From Candidatus Obscuribacterales bacterium (GTDB lineage Bacteria > Cyanobacteriota > Vampirovibrionia > Obscuribacterales > Obscuribacteraceae): a stretch of DNA of 64,000 bases. The notes under the pieces were generated by a model. It had not been told where the DNA came from, did not search any database, and saw only the letters and a list, made by a program, of their open reading frames with translations. The translations under genes and the position numbers were made by a program. Shown here piece by piece: positions 28,409 to 37,888 of this stretch. Within the stretch, counting starts at the first letter, position 1; each line of letters begins with the position of its first letter. Location of the stretch: assembly GCA_021732085.1 (NCBI GenBank), contig JAKFVQ010000019.1, positions 1 to 64,000 of the forward strand. The letters run 5' to 3'.

Positions 28409-28978
28409 CTAGTCTTTCGCTGAAAATAATTTGCTGCATCCGTCCAGGTATTCACGCTGCTTTCGCTCTGCAGCTCCGTCTTCTTGTCGGAACGGTGTGC
28501 GGCGAATGCAGCCGTTAAAGAGATCTTCTAAGCCATATGGCTGCGCGATGCGGAGCACCCCGCACTCATCGAGTCTTACACCGACTGCAGTTGCCGTGTG
28601 GAGAAAATGGGCGATACCATCTACGGTATCGGAAAATTTCCATGGCCATTTTCGCCAGTTACCGAAGCTTGATTGATTCTTTACGTCGAACACCCAGTCC
28701 GGGTGGATAGTGCTCAGCTTTTCTTTTGCTGCCAGTTCGGTCTGCCTTGCTGTTTTAGGGTCAAAGAAAATCAAGTCTATGTCTTTGATTTTGAGGTGGC
28801 AATCATTTTTGAATAAATACTTCCAAGTGGTACTGCGCACAGCTCCGCCTGCAATCCACCAGTCTGGCAAGTTCAAGTCTCGAATATCACTAAGAGTCCG
28901 GTACCAATCTGATCCTTCGATTATCTCTATTAGCCGACTCTCCAGCGAGCTGTGATGGGATGGGAGCGAATAAGTCAT
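28409..28978 (-). CDS. Nucleotidyltransferase family protein (DUF925-like)
   Basis: A 189-residue protein from ATG 28978 (GTG 28999 would add seven residues; neither has a clear ribosome binding site). It has the nucleotidyltransferase core AGGAVRSTTW followed by KDIDLIFFD. It also has the C-terminal region typical of the DUF925/NTP_transf_6 family, AQPYGLEDLFNGCIR. The substrate of this family is not known. It is divergent from the alkyltransferase-like gene. Confidence 0.85.
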   Translation of the reverse strand: MTYSLPSHHSSLESRLIEIIEGSDWYRTLSDIRDLNLPDWWIAGGAVRSTTWKYLFKNDCHLKIKDIDLIFFDPKTARQTELAAKEKLSTIHPDWVFDVKNQSSFGNWRKWPWKFSDTVDGIAHFLHTATAVGVRLDECGVLRIAQPYGLEDLFNGCIRRTPFRQEDGAAERKQREYLDGCSKLFSAKD

Positions 28979-29058
28979 TTGTGTAACGCGTTTTGGCACT
29001 CAAGTATTTACCGTTGGCTGCGGTATTATACTTTAGCTTAGTTGCCGAATTCAAAAAA

Positions 29059-29439
29059 ATGACTGCTCAGAAAAATAACTCCGTCTTTTTCAGTGTCTAC
29101 AAGATCGTGAATCAAATTCCGGAGGGTAAGGTATTTACTTACGGAGCGATCTCAAAACTCATCAGTGGAAGACTGACGGCACAAGGCGTCGGATGGGCTC
29201 TCAATGCTTTGCCTGAAAAACCGAAGCAGAGCGCTAAAGATAAGCCCGAGTTTCATTCAGGTAATGTGCCGTGGCACCGGGTTATTAATGCCAAGGGACA
29301 TACAAGTACAAGCAAAAGACCCGATATGCCGTCAGATCAGCAGCGTGTGATGTTGGAAGGCGAGGGCGTCTTATTTGATCTTGATGGAGTAGTCGATCTC
29401 ACGAAGTATCTCTGGCATGGTCCAAAACCAAAAAGCTGA
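29059..29439 (+). CDS. Alkyltransferase-like protein (ATL)
   Basis: 126 residues related to O6-methylguanine-DNA methyltransferase. The usual active-site PCHRV is replaced by PWHRV, with Trp72 at the place of the acceptor cysteine. ATL proteins with Trp or Ala here bind O6-alkylguanine and flag it for nucleotide excision repair without removing the alkyl group. The DNA-binding segment IPEGKVFTYGAISKL (about 19-33) and the downstream helix are intact. The start ATG 29059 is chosen by homology; no clear ribosome binding site precedes it. Promoter elements probably lie in the AT-rich spacer near 29025-29040. Confidence 0.88.
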   Translation: MTAQKNNSVFFSVYKIVNQIPEGKVFTYGAISKLISGRLTAQGVGWALNALPEKPKQSAKDKPEFHSGNVPWHRVINAKGHTSTSKRPDMPSDQQRVMLEGEGVLFDLDGVVDLTKYLWHGPKPKS

Positions 29440-29512
29440 ACTCATTCAAGCTATTTGCCAATTCAGCTAGTTTAGATAAACTGGAGGAAGAACGCTTGCA
29501 AGGAGATCGCAC

Positions 29513-30172
29513 ATGCTTTTTGCCGATACAATGGCAATCTTTTTTGTAATTCTAGGTCTCTTGCTAGCCTTCCCCTCGCTATGGTTATTGTGTCGAGCTC
29601 TTTGGACCGAGCAAGTGATGCGCTCAAGTGAGATGGTCGGCTTAAAGTCATTCTTCATCGGAATTCCGATTACTGCAATTGCCGTTGTAATAGTGATTGT
29701 TGTAGGAAAATTGCCGGCGTCCTTCGGACAGATCGGTGGGGTGTTGACATTTTCTGCCCTCTTTCTTTACGCGCAAATTGGTGTATCTGGTCTGGCAACG
29801 CAGATCGGTAATCGCTTGCCTTCGCCAGCAGACAAAGATAAAGCCTGGAGACCAACTCTTCGCGGATCGATCATACTGGCATTGAGCTGGTTATTGCCTC
29901 TCGTGGGATGGTTCTTGATTATTCCGGTTTCTGTGATTCATGGAGCGGGCGCGACAACAAGGTCCTTATTTCCGAAGAAAAAAGGCGCAAAGAAAAGTAG
30001 AGGAGCACAAACGCTGTTAAGCGTCGATTCAGCACCGGGCGGGATCGTCGATGATGTGGCTAATCCGGCATTGAGCCATGCCGCTGAAAGTCCTTTGTCG
30101 AATGAGTCAACGCCTGTCGTATTGCTTCCGAATACCGCCGAGCGAGAGGAAAGCAGTGGAGCTGCTTTATGA
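29513..30172 (+). CDS. Membrane protein of unknown function, first gene of DUF1800/DUF1501 operon
   Basis: 219 residues with four hydrophobic segments (about 5-30, 45-65, 72-95 and 118-142) and a hydrophilic, Ser/Ala/Glu-rich tail of 75 residues. GGAGAT precedes ATG 29513. Its last bases overlap the start of the DUF1800 gene (ATGA), so the two are translationally coupled. I do not recognise the family. Position suggests a role with the two exported proteins that follow. Confidence 0.75.
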   Translation: MLFADTMAIFFVILGLLLAFPSLWLLCRALWTEQVMRSSEMVGLKSFFIGIPITAIAVVIVIVVGKLPASFGQIGGVLTFSALFLYAQIGVSGLATQIGNRLPSPADKDKAWRPTLRGSIILALSWLLPLVGWFLIIPVSVIHGAGATTRSLFPKKKGAKKSRGAQTLLSVDSAPGGIVDDVANPALSHAAESPLSNESTPVVLLPNTAEREESSGAAL

Positions 30173-31665
30173 AGCGTAGATCGCTGCTGAAGGCCGCTGC
30201 CCTTGTGTGCGGGACGGCACCACTTACTGCTTGCGAAGATTTCTACAGCGGCGTTTCGCGTGACTGGTTGAAGCAGGAAATTCCTGCAAACATTGGTTTG
30301 CTTTGCGATATCAACATAGATCCTGTTCATCATCTCTTATCGAGAGTGGCTTACGGTCCGTGGCCAGGTGACATAGATGAGGTCAAAAAGATTGGCATAA
30401 AGCAATGGATTGAGCAACAGTTAGCTCCAGAGAAAATTGATGACCGCGCTTGCGACGTTCGGGCTCGACGCTTTGAAACGATACATATGGAGCCTGGAGC
30501 ATGTTTTGAATTCAAGAAAGAAGTCTTGCGCCGCGACATCGTCCGGCATACTGTATTGCGCGCCACCTACAGCAAGCGCCAGCTCTTTGAAGTGATGGTT
30601 TCCTTCTGGACTGATCATATCAACATCAATTTGGATAAAGGTGATTGCATTTACCTGAAGCCATCCGACGATCGCCTTGTTATCCGCAAGAATGCACTTG
30701 GCAAATTTCGAGACTTAATTCGAGCTTCCGCTGTTTCGCCGGCGATGCTCGTCTATCTAGATGGGAAAGACAATCGCAAATCTGGTCCGCATGATGTGCC
30801 GAACGAAAATTATGCAAGAGAGTTACTTGAGCTACATACTCTTGGAGTTCATGGCGGTTATTCGCAAAAGGATGTTTTTGAAGTAGCCAGATGTCTGACT
30901 GGGTGGCGTTTGAAGGGGGAATGGGAACGAGGGATTGTTTATTTCGATCCGGCATTCCATGACAATGGTGAGAAGTATATTCTTTCCAAAACCATTCCAG
31001 CAGGAGGCGGTGAGAAGGATCTTGACCGCGTTCTGGATATTTTGACGCGTCATCCTTCGTGCGCAAAATACATTTCGGCAAAGCTTGTTCAGAAATTCGT
31101 GGCGAATGATCCCCCAACATCATTAGCTGATCTTTGCGCAGCCGAATTTACGCGCACCGATGGTGATATCAAATCCGTTCTGCGCGTTTTGTTCAATTCC
31201 GTGGAGTTTCAAGAGTCTAAGGGAGGAAAGCTTAAACGTCCATTTCATTTCGTTGTCAGCTCACTGCGTACATTGGGAGCTGAGACGCATGCACATGATG
31301 AATTGATCGAGTATCTGCAGCGATTGGGGCAGGCTCCGTTTCAATATCCAACACCGGATGGTTTCCCTGAGGAACCAGGACCATGGCTTGGTACCTTGCT
31401 TTGGAGATGGAAGTTTGCCCTTGCTCTTACTCGAGGATTAGTACCCAGTGTAAAAGTAGAGATTGACTCTCTGGCAAAGTCCATCTGCGGCGAGAACAAG
31501 TTTGAAAGCAGCAAATTGATTTCATATTTTCTCGGTCGCAGTCCCTCTGATTTGGAGATGTCCACACTGGAAGAGTTTTGCAAAAGTTGTCCCAGTACTT
31601 CACCAGAACATAAGGCGGAGCTGCTTGGGCTGATTCTTTGCCTGCCTGCTTTTCAGAGGTTCTAG
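30169..31665 (+). CDS. DUF1800 family protein with Tat/lipoprotein-type signal
   Basis: A 498-residue DUF1800 protein. The N-terminus combines a twin-arginine-like start (KRRSLLK) and a lipobox-like LTAC at 19-22, so it may be exported folded and lipid-anchored at C22. Family segments include HHLLSRVAYGP, FWTDHINI near 138-145, PNENYARELLELHTLG and ARCLTGWR. The function is unknown. DUF1800 genes are nearly always paired with DUF1501 genes, as here, and the pair may process or export a surface polymer. DUF1501 starts two bases after the stop. Confidence 0.9.
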   Translation: MKRRSLLKAAALVCGTAPLTACEDFYSGVSRDWLKQEIPANIGLLCDINIDPVHHLLSRVAYGPWPGDIDEVKKIGIKQWIEQQLAPEKIDDRACDVRARRFETIHMEPGACFEFKKEVLRRDIVRHTVLRATYSKRQLFEVMVSFWTDHININLDKGDCIYLKPSDDRLVIRKNALGKFRDLIRASAVSPAMLVYLDGKDNRKSGPHDVPNENYARELLELHTLGVHGGYSQKDVFEVARCLTGWRLKGEWERGIVYFDPAFHDNGEKYILSKTIPAGGGEKDLDRVLDILTRHPSCAKYISAKLVQKFVANDPPTSLADLCAAEFTRTDGDIKSVLRVLFNSVEFQESKGGKLKRPFHFVVSSLRTLGAETHAHDELIEYLQRLGQAPFQYPTPDGFPEEPGPWLGTLLWRWKFALALTRGLVPSVKVEIDSLAKSICGENKFESSKLISYFLGRSPSDLEMSTLEEFCKSCPSTSPEHKAELLGLILCLPAFQRF

Positions 31666-31667
31666 TA

Positions 31668-32876
31668 ATGGGAGAGGAGCAATCTCGAAGAGCCTTCTTA
31701 AATAAACTTGTCCTTGGGGCCGAAAATGTGGTCCTTAATCCCGGAGGACAGACCCTCGTTTGCGTTTTCCTCCGGGGAGGCGCAGATACACTGAATATGG
31801 TGGCTCCCTATGCTGATCCGAATTATTATAAGGTCCGACCAACTATCGCAATACCTGCTCCCGGCAAGAAGCCGAATTCTGGCCTGAAGCTGGATGACTT
31901 TTATGCATTTCATCCAAAGTTAGCTCCGCTTTTGCCTATATTCCACGGTGGTGAACTCGGCATTGTGCAGGGCGTCGGGACGGATAATCCGACAGGATCG
32001 CATTTTGACGCGCAAGATCAAATGGAGCATGGCTGTGCTTATGGTACACCGGTCAATGGTGGCTGGCTAGGACGTTATTTGCGCACAAGGATAAACGAGC
32101 AGCTGACGCCACTTTCTGCTGTGGCGATTGGTGAAGTCATTCCCGAATCATTTCGAGGCTCGCCGGTAACGACCGCGATACGGCGAATTGAAGAAATTCA
32201 CATGGATCTGCCGCCCGCCGATAACGATGCTGTATGTTCAGCACTTTCTAGGATGTATTCAGCGGATGCTGGAATTCTCAAGGAGCCTGGCAGTTCGACC
32301 ATTCAGCTCTTAAAGCGCGTCGAGAAGTTTAAGAGCAAAACTTATATTCCAGAGAAGGGTGCTGTATATGGCGATGAGCGCTTTGCTCAGGGGCTCAAGG
32401 AGATTGCGCGCTTGATAAAAGCCGAAGTCGGGCTTGAGGTAGCTTGCCTCGATTTAGATGGCTGGGACACACATTTCTTCCAAGGCGGGGCGGACGGAAT
32501 ACATGCCGCGTTGAACGATCAACTCGCCAAAGGACTAGCAGCATTCTATAAAGACCTTCACGCATACAATCACAGGGTAACTACAATTGCTATCACTGAA
32601 TTTGGTAGACGGATTTACGAGAACGGATCTCTGGGAACAGATCACGGCAGAGCTTTTGCCTTCTTCGCTATGGGGGCTGGAGTCCGCGGTGGAAAGATAC
32701 ATGGGCATTATCCGGGATTGCAGGACGATCAATATGAGCTTGGACCTGGAGGGATGCAGATAACCACTGATTACCGTTCTGTACTTGCAGAAATACTTGC
32801 CTGGAGAAAAGCTCCGGTAGAGCTAATCTTCCCTGGTGTTCAGGTGAAACATTCAGGACTAATTGCATCCATCTAG
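31668..32876 (+). CDS. DUF1501 family protein
   Basis: A 402-residue DUF1501 protein, distantly related to the alkaline phosphatase/sulfatase superfamily. Family marks are VCVFLRGGADTLNMVAPY near 36-53, HFDAQDQMEHG, LDLDGWDTH (about 260-268) and ITEFGRR....GSLGTDHGRA near 307-325, which carry the Asp and His expected for metal binding. The N-terminus (QSRRAFLNKLVLGA) is reminiscent of a Tat signal but lacks a strong hydrophobic core. The start ATG 31668 is used; the in-frame TTG 31638 would overlap the preceding gene. Confidence 0.9.
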   Translation: MGEEQSRRAFLNKLVLGAENVVLNPGGQTLVCVFLRGGADTLNMVAPYADPNYYKVRPTIAIPAPGKKPNSGLKLDDFYAFHPKLAPLLPIFHGGELGIVQGVGTDNPTGSHFDAQDQMEHGCAYGTPVNGGWLGRYLRTRINEQLTPLSAVAIGEVIPESFRGSPVTTAIRRIEEIHMDLPPADNDAVCSALSRMYSADAGILKEPGSSTIQLLKRVEKFKSKTYIPEKGAVYGDERFAQGLKEIARLIKAEVGLEVACLDLDGWDTHFFQGGADGIHAALNDQLAKGLAAFYKDLHAYNHRVTTIAITEFGRRIYENGSLGTDHGRAFAFFAMGAGVRGGKIHGHYPGLQDDQYELGPGGMQITTDYRSVLAEILAWRKAPVELIFPGVQVKHSGLIASI

Positions 32877-32995
32877 TTTACTTTTTCCAAAATCCAGCAG
32901 TGATGAATATCGCATTGCTGCCTTATGTTTACAGGAACGAAGAGCAGGCTTTTTCCGTCCCTTGCTGCGGTTTAAACTTCACGGAGGAGAGAATT

Positions 32996-33208
32996 ATGGC
33001 AGAGCCCAGATACGACGAAACTTTCACCAGAACTCAATACGATCGTTCCTCTGAATTCCAGGTCGAAAGAAAACGCGACGACTTCTTAAAAATGGCGATT
33101 TCGCTTGCCGTAGGTTTGGCGATTGGCGGCACAATCGCAGGACTGGCCGGCAACGCCGGGTATGATTCAGTAAGTGATATGAGTAGTCAAACTCAGCAAG
33201 TAAATTAA
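32996..33208 (+). CDS. Small single-span membrane protein
   Basis: 70 residues from ATG 32996, which has a strong GGAGGAGAG site. The first 40 residues are charged and Arg/Asp/Glu/Thr-rich. One Ala/Gly/Ile membrane segment (about 37-57, with glycine zipper-like GLAIGGTIAGLAG) follows, then a short Ser/Gln tail. No known family. The longer reading from 32900 lacks a ribosome binding site. Confidence 0.7.
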   Translation: MAEPRYDETFTRTQYDRSSEFQVERKRDDFLKMAISLAVGLAIGGTIAGLAGNAGYDSVSDMSSQTQQVN

Positions 33209-33312
33209 AGTCCGCGGCGTAGCGGCGCACGATTATCTTGCGGATTTCAGTCTTCAGCTGTTTGCACTTGCCTCAACGGCTGCCGACATGATTCGTTAGC
33301 GCGTCGATGAGA

Positions 33313-34473
33313 CTAAGCTTTTTGCATAATCTTATCTGCTGCCTCAAGTAGAGGCGGCAGATCTTTATGTCGCAGCAAGTATCCATGATTGCCAATCGCG
33401 CGAGAGAATGCATCGTTCATTCTTTCGCTATGCACGATCATTTCGCGGAAGTCGTTTAGTACATCCTCGTGAGAGAGCGAATAATGCAATCTGTCTTTGC
33501 GTCCGACATAAATGATGAAGTACGGGCGTTTGGAGACTTGCGTCGTTTTTCCATTGACCATGATCTCTGCCCATGCTTTGTAAGCATCGAAGTCATTGGC
33601 AAAGTTGAACATATCTAAAGTGAATCCGCCTGGTGGACGCATGTTTACTTCAAGTGGTTTTATTTCACCATCATCCATTCGGAAAAATTCGAAATGGAAG
33701 AAACGCTCGCGAACGTCGAATGCTTTCAATGTGGCTAGACCTGCAGCCTCAACGCTTTTCTCAATTTCGCGTGTGCCGTAATAGTAGATGTCGATGTCTT
33801 TGTTTACCGCATCCATTACGCCTTTATCGTAGTAATGCGATGCTGAGAAGACGATATTGCCGTCGCGATCTGTAAGACCGTCAAAGGTCACGATCTGCGC
33901 CGAGATGAACTCTTCGATGATGTAATCGATGGGGGGCTTGTCGGCGATGTACGCAGCCAGTTCATCTTCGTTAGTTATCTTGTAAGTTTTTGCTGCACCG
34001 ACGCCAATATCCGGCTTGGCAACAACGGGCAAGCCTACTTCTTTGACATAAGCGCGAATTTCTTTTTCATCGTGGCAAACTTTGCCGCGACCAGGATTGA
34101 GACCTGCATCGATGAAAACTTGCTTCATCATGGATTTACGCTTGATCTTGTTGATGTTGTCCATGCGAATGCCAGGAATATTGAAATCGGTGCGCAACTG
34201 CGCCTCCGTCTCCAACCAATATTCGTTTTGCGAATCGATGCGATCGATTTTGCCGGACTTATAAGTGAAATAGCCAAGTGCTTTCACCAACTCCTCGTAA
34301 TTGTGCATGTCGCGCACTTGGAAAAATTCGTCCAAGCAATCGCGTAGCTCCGGACGCAGCTGCTCTTTTGGCTGGTCTGCGATGCCATGAACTTTAGCTC
34401 CTTGTTCTCTCAACCTGACGCAAAAGTTGTAAAAGTTTGGCGGGAAGTGGGGAGACAGAAATACGATGTTCAT
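33313..34473 (-). CDS. ATP-grasp domain enzyme of unknown substrate
   Basis: 386 residues from ATG 34473, with GAAGGT upstream. The N-terminal region (MNIVFLSPHFPPNFYNFC) is a pre-ATP-grasp Rossmann-like part. The ATP-grasp fold follows, with PVVAKPDIGVGAAKTYKI near 160-177, IIEEFI near 200 and metal-binding FHFEFF and EVNMRPPGG near 265 and 280-288. These enzymes join a carboxylate to an amine or thiol using ATP. The substrate cannot be told and no biosynthetic cluster is adjacent. Confidence 0.85.
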   Translation of the reverse strand: MNIVFLSPHFPPNFYNFCVRLREQGAKVHGIADQPKEQLRPELRDCLDEFFQVRDMHNYEELVKALGYFTYKSGKIDRIDSQNEYWLETEAQLRTDFNIPGIRMDNINKIKRKSMMKQVFIDAGLNPGRGKVCHDEKEIRAYVKEVGLPVVAKPDIGVGAAKTYKITNEDELAAYIADKPPIDYIIEEFISAQIVTFDGLTDRDGNIVFSASHYYDKGVMDAVNKDIDIYYYGTREIEKSVEAAGLATLKAFDVRERFFHFEFFRMDDGEIKPLEVNMRPPGGFTLDMFNFANDFDAYKAWAEIMVNGKTTQVSKRPYFIIYVGRKDRLHYSLSHEDVLNDFREMIVHSERMNDAFSRAIGNHGYLLRHKDLPPLLEAADKIMQKA

Positions 34474-34598
34474 GGTGACCTTCTTCAAAATGAAGTGACG
34501 AGAGCGCACACCTCAGTCCATGTCTGGGGCGATTGAATAGATTAACACAAATTGCCCTCGTATAAGGATCTTGGGCTGATTTGTAAATTCAGTGATAA

Positions 34599-35123
34599 CT
34601 AGAGTTCGATTAACAACGGGCTGTCTAGCTGGACCACTGTGCAATCTTCCTTTGTGTCATCTTCATAGACGAGGCATGTAAAGTCAATCTCGCTCTCAAG
34701 AGCTGTCATAGGATAATGCCAAACCCCTGGGAAATAGCTGATGCCCTGGGCTCCGGTTACTATGAATGCTTTCAATGTATTCAAATCAGGCCGATCTTCT
34801 CCGAGGCAGACGATAGCCAGGTAGCGAGCGTTTTTATCCATGGGTAGAAATACTTGCGTGGAATGCTCATGCTTTTCCAGAAGCTTCATCTCAAGCGCAA
34901 CCGTGTTCAGTGCAGAGCACCGGAAGATGCAAACGTTAAGCTTTGCTACATCCGGCCTGAGATTCTCAAGCTTGCAAAGATGATTGAAACGTTTCGAAGT
35001 ACCCATGTTTGCCGGACGCCAGGGCTTGCTATCGCTTGCAGCAATGACGTTTCCGAATTTTGCATAGGCTTCTTCGCTGAGAGGCGCAGTTTTTATCCGC
35101 GTTCGTGCTTCCTCCGCGCTCAT
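34599..35123 (-). CDS. allA: Ureidoglycolate lyase (AllA-like)
   Basis: A 174-residue AllA-family protein. The reaction splits ureidoglycolate into glyoxylate and urea in purine/allantoin breakdown. Family segments: FNHLCKLE, MKLLEKHEHSTQVFLPMD near 79-96, GAQGISYFPGVWHYPM near 123-138, and DFTCLVYED. Length is normal (about 160-170). ATG 35123 has a GAAGG site. It is divergent from malate synthase, which consumes glyoxylate. No other allantoin genes are in the window. Confidence 0.85.
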   Translation of the reverse strand: MSAEEARTRIKTAPLSEEAYAKFGNVIAASDSKPWRPANMGTSKRFNHLCKLENLRPDVAKLNVCIFRCSALNTVALEMKLLEKHEHSTQVFLPMDKNARYLAIVCLGEDRPDLNTLKAFIVTGAQGISYFPGVWHYPMTALESEIDFTCLVYEDDTKEDCTVVQLDSPLLIEL

Positions 35124-35251
35124 GACTTTTACCTTCTCACGTACTACAATGTCGCCCTGTAGTCTAACATAGCCGTGTGAGGCGCCCGTGCTGGTGTGCC
35201 TGGTAGGCGGCTGGCGGAGTTAGCACTTACAAAGTGCGGAGGAGCGAAAAG

Positions 35252-36832
35252 ATGACGACGACAACCAATCAGCTAAAGGTCGAAGCGAAGGTCAGCAAGG
35301 AATTCGCCGAGATTTTGAGTGATGAGGCTTTGGCTTTCATTCTTGAGCTTCATAGGGAGTTCAATCCTCGACGCAAGAATTTGTTGGAAGCAAGGGCCGC
35401 TCGCCAGAAAGAGTTGGATGCCGGCAAAATGCCTTGTTTCTTGCCGGAGACAGAGGAAGTTCGTAAGTCTGATTGGAAGGTCGCTGAAGTACCGGCCGAT
35501 TTGCAAGATCGAAGAGTAGAAATCACAGGACCAGTCGATCGCAAAATGGTTATTAATGCACTCAATTGTGGTGCCAATGTTTTTATGGCCGACTTCGAGG
35601 ACGCCACCACTCCAAACTGGACAAATCTGATTGAAGGTCAGATCAATTTGAAAGATGCGGTTCGTCGAACGCTTTCCTTGCAAACTCCAGAAGGGAAATC
35701 CTACAAACTCAACGACAAAATAGCGACGCTCGTTGTGCGACCGCGAGGTTGGCATCTTCCTGAAAAACATGTGACTTTCGAAGGTGAAACGATTTCAGGT
35801 AGCTTGTTCGATTTCGGTTTGTATTTCTTCCACAATGCAGCCGAGCTTCTTTCACGCAAATCTGGACCCTATTTCTACATTCCAAAGTTGGAGAGTCATT
35901 TAGAAGCAAGGCTCTGGAGCGATGTCTTCAAGTTTGCCGAAAAACGCTTGAACATCCCACAAGGAAGCATACGCGTAACAGTTCTGATTGAAACCATTCT
36001 TGCTTCGTTCGAAATGGACGAGATCCTTTATGAGCTACGTGATTACATCGCTGGATTGAACGCCGGACGCTGGGATTACATGTTCAGCATGATAAAAAAG
36101 CTCAATAAGAAAGCTGATTTTAATTTGCCTGATCGCATCCAGGTAACAATGAATGTGCCTTTTCTTCGCGCTTACTGCGATCTGCTCGTAAAGACTTGTC
36201 ACCGCCGCGGTGCACACGCGATGGGCGGCATGGCTGCGTTCATCCCGAGTCGGAAGGATCAGGAGTTGAATGCTCGTGCAATGGCCAAAGTGACCGAGGA
36301 TAAGCAGCGTGAAACCAGTCAGGGCTTCGACGGTACTTGGGTAGCGCATCCGGATCTCGTGCCCGTTGCGCGCAAGGAATTCGATCATGTACTCGGTTCA
36401 AATCCTCACCAGAAAAACATTCTGCGAAAGGATGTACATGTAAAGCCCGAGGAACTTTTGGATGCGACAGTCGATGGCGGAAAAATTACAGAAGCTGGTC
36501 TTACGAACAACATTAACGTCGCCATTCAATATATAGACAGTTGGTTGCGCGGAACTGGCGCCGCCGCTATCCACAATTTGATGGAAGATGCTGCCACCGC
36601 TGAAATAGCCAGAGCTCAGCTGTGGCTATGGGTCAAACGTGGATCCACTTTGGACGATGGCAGAAAGATCACATCTGAGTTATACACACAGATTCGCAAT
36701 TCCGAGGTCGACCAATTAAAAGTTATGGGCAGCCCGCGTCTGTCTCAAGCTGCCGAGCTATTGGATAAGCTCGTTTTGTCCGATGAGTTCATAGATTTCT
36801 TGACGCTTCCAGCTTACGAGTTGATCGACTAA
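35252..36832 (+). CDS. aceB: Malate synthase A
   Basis: Condenses glyoxylate with acetyl-CoA to malate. 526 residues from ATG 35252 (GGAGG site about eleven bases upstream), the standard size of the A isoform. Recognisable segments: [16 protein letters not shown] near 107-122, [29 protein letters not shown], and [12 protein letters not shown] near 325-336. The final catalytic region has [20 protein letters not shown]. Isocitrate lyase is not in the window, so its glyoxylate may come from the glyoxylate shunt elsewhere or from ureidoglycolate via the adjacent allA. Confidence 0.95.
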   Translation: MTTTTNQLKVEAKVSKEFAEILSDEALAFILELHREFNPRRKNLLEARAARQKELDAGKMPCFLPETEEVRKSDWKVAEVPADLQDRRVEITGPVDRKMVINALNCGANVFMADFEDATTPNWTNLIEGQINLKDAVRRTLSLQTPEGKSYKLNDKIATLVVRPRGWHLPEKHVTFEGETISGSLFDFGLYFFHNAAELLSRKSGPYFYIPKLESHLEARLWSDVFKFAEKRLNIPQGSIRVTVLIETILASFEMDEILYELRDYIAGLNAGRWDYMFSMIKKLNKKADFNLPDRIQVTMNVPFLRAYCDLLVKTCHRRGAHAMGGMAAFIPSRKDQELNARAMAKVTEDKQRETSQGFDGTWVAHPDLVPVARKEFDHVLGSNPHQKNILRKDVHVKPEELLDATVDGGKITEAGLTNNINVAIQYIDSWLRGTGAAAIHNLMEDAATAEIARAQLWLWVKRGSTLDDGRKITSELYTQIRNSEVDQLKVMGSPRLSQAAELLDKLVLSDEFIDFLTLPAYELID

Positions 36833-36838
36833 TACATC

Positions 36839-36871
36839 AAAAAAAAACAGGGTGGGATGAGCCCACCCTGT
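36839..36871 (+). terminator. Bidirectional-type terminator after aceB
   Basis: CAGGGTGGG (36848-36856) pairs perfectly with CCCACCCTG (36862-36870) around an ATGAG loop. Eight A precede it and TT follows, so it would act best on the minus strand, ending transcription from the small acidic-protein gene, while also terminating aceB. Confidence 0.8.
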
Positions 36872-36872
36872 T

Positions 36873-36901
36873 CACTATCTGCACCACTGGCGTAGATAGT
36901 G
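36873..36901. promoter_or_regulatory. Second hairpin behind aceB
   Basis: CACTATCT (36873-36880) pairs perfectly with AGATAGTG (36894-36901) around a 13-base loop. It stands two bases behind the strong terminator hairpin. It may protect the aceB transcript end or help terminate the opposite gene; no T run is present. Confidence 0.4.
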
Positions 36902-36977
36902 CCCCTTTGCCGAACTTCTTACTCAGCGTGCCTCGCGTCGTAAGATTCTTTGAATACAATAGAGCTAGTTCGCCGGA

Positions 36978-37199
36978 TTACTTCTTGTCTTCAGACGAAC
37001 AGCATTGATCGCCTTTAGCTTTTTCGCTTCCGTTTTCCGACTTCTTTTCTTTGCCGCTCTCAGAACTTGCTCCAGAGGCTTCAGACATGTTTTCTTCATC
37101 TGCACCTTTGTTTTCACCGGAGTCGCGTTTCGACTGTTTCATTTCTGTTTCAGTCTCTTTATCTTCCTGCATATCTGGTTTGTCGGTTTCCTTGTCCAT
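36978..37199 (-). CDS. Small highly charged disordered protein
   Basis: 73 residues from ATG 37199 (GAGGA site). Over two thirds of residues are Glu, Lys, Asp, Ser or Gly, and the end carries a CysCys pair (DQCCSSEDKK). No fold or family is recognised. The composition resembles stress-related hydrophilic proteins, but that is weak evidence. The ribosome binding site and adjacent terminator support a real gene. Confidence 0.5.
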   Translation of the reverse strand: MDKETDKPDMQEDKETETEMKQSKRDSGENKGADEENMSEASGASSESGKEKKSENGSEKAKGDQCCSSEDKK

Positions 37200-37401
37200 A
37201 AATTTTATCCTCATTGATTTCTATCAATCAATTCTTCGCTGCTTCGCAAGAGACGTGGCACAAGCATGTCCAGTTCCCGCAGACGTAACCATATATAGTG
37301 GCAAAGCTGCAAACATTGACCATGGGATGAAAGTCTCTGCTTGAAGTCAACCTGGTTTATTGAGAAAATAGGCTAAGTTGATTGCGGGCAGCAAACTAGT
37401 C

Positions 37402-37863
37402 ATGGGTTTCATCGATAAAAAACTGAGAGAGACTGCCGCCGGGCGCTTACTGGCGGAGATGCTTAGCTTAAACTCTGGGCGTGGAATTCCAGCAAAAGAG
37501 AAAAACGCTAAGATCGAAGAGCTGGACAATGTCCTTTTCGCCGATCTGCTAACCAAGAATTTTAAGCGAATTGACACAAATGGCAATGGCATCAGCAAGA
37601 AAGAGCTAGCTTTCGCCATGAGTAAACCGCATGAATTCTCCGCGGATGAATTCACAATGTTGCGTCTGCTCAGTAAGTATTTTGATACCATCGCCAAAAT
37701 GTGCGATGACCAGGAAGAGGGCGAAGCTGTTGTCATAACGGAGTTAGACAAAGAGGTGCTCGTTCAGTTCTTGAAGCATGCTGGAATGACATTGGCTGGA
37801 ATACATGATTGGTTGAGTGTGAACGACAGAGCCATGGGACCACCGCCTTCCAGTCAGGGCTAG
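37402..37863 (+). CDS. EF-hand-like protein
   Basis: 153 residues from ATG 37402 (TTG 37378 also possible; neither has a strong ribosome binding site). Near residues 58-69 is DTNGNGISKKEL, flanked by helices as in an EF-hand. The loop appears one residue shorter than the canonical twelve because the position after the second Gly is already Ile. The rest is helical with a Pro-rich end. No signal peptide. Calcium binding is possible but unproven. Confidence 0.65.
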   Translation: MGFIDKKLRETAAGRLLAEMLSLNSGRGIPAKEKNAKIEELDNVLFADLLTKNFKRIDTNGNGISKKELAFAMSKPHEFSADEFTMLRLLSKYFDTIAKMCDDQEEGEAVVITELDKEVLVQFLKHAGMTLAGIHDWLSVNDRAMGPPPSSQG

Positions 37864-37888
37864 CTCAAGAACTGCAGTATTCGAAGCT

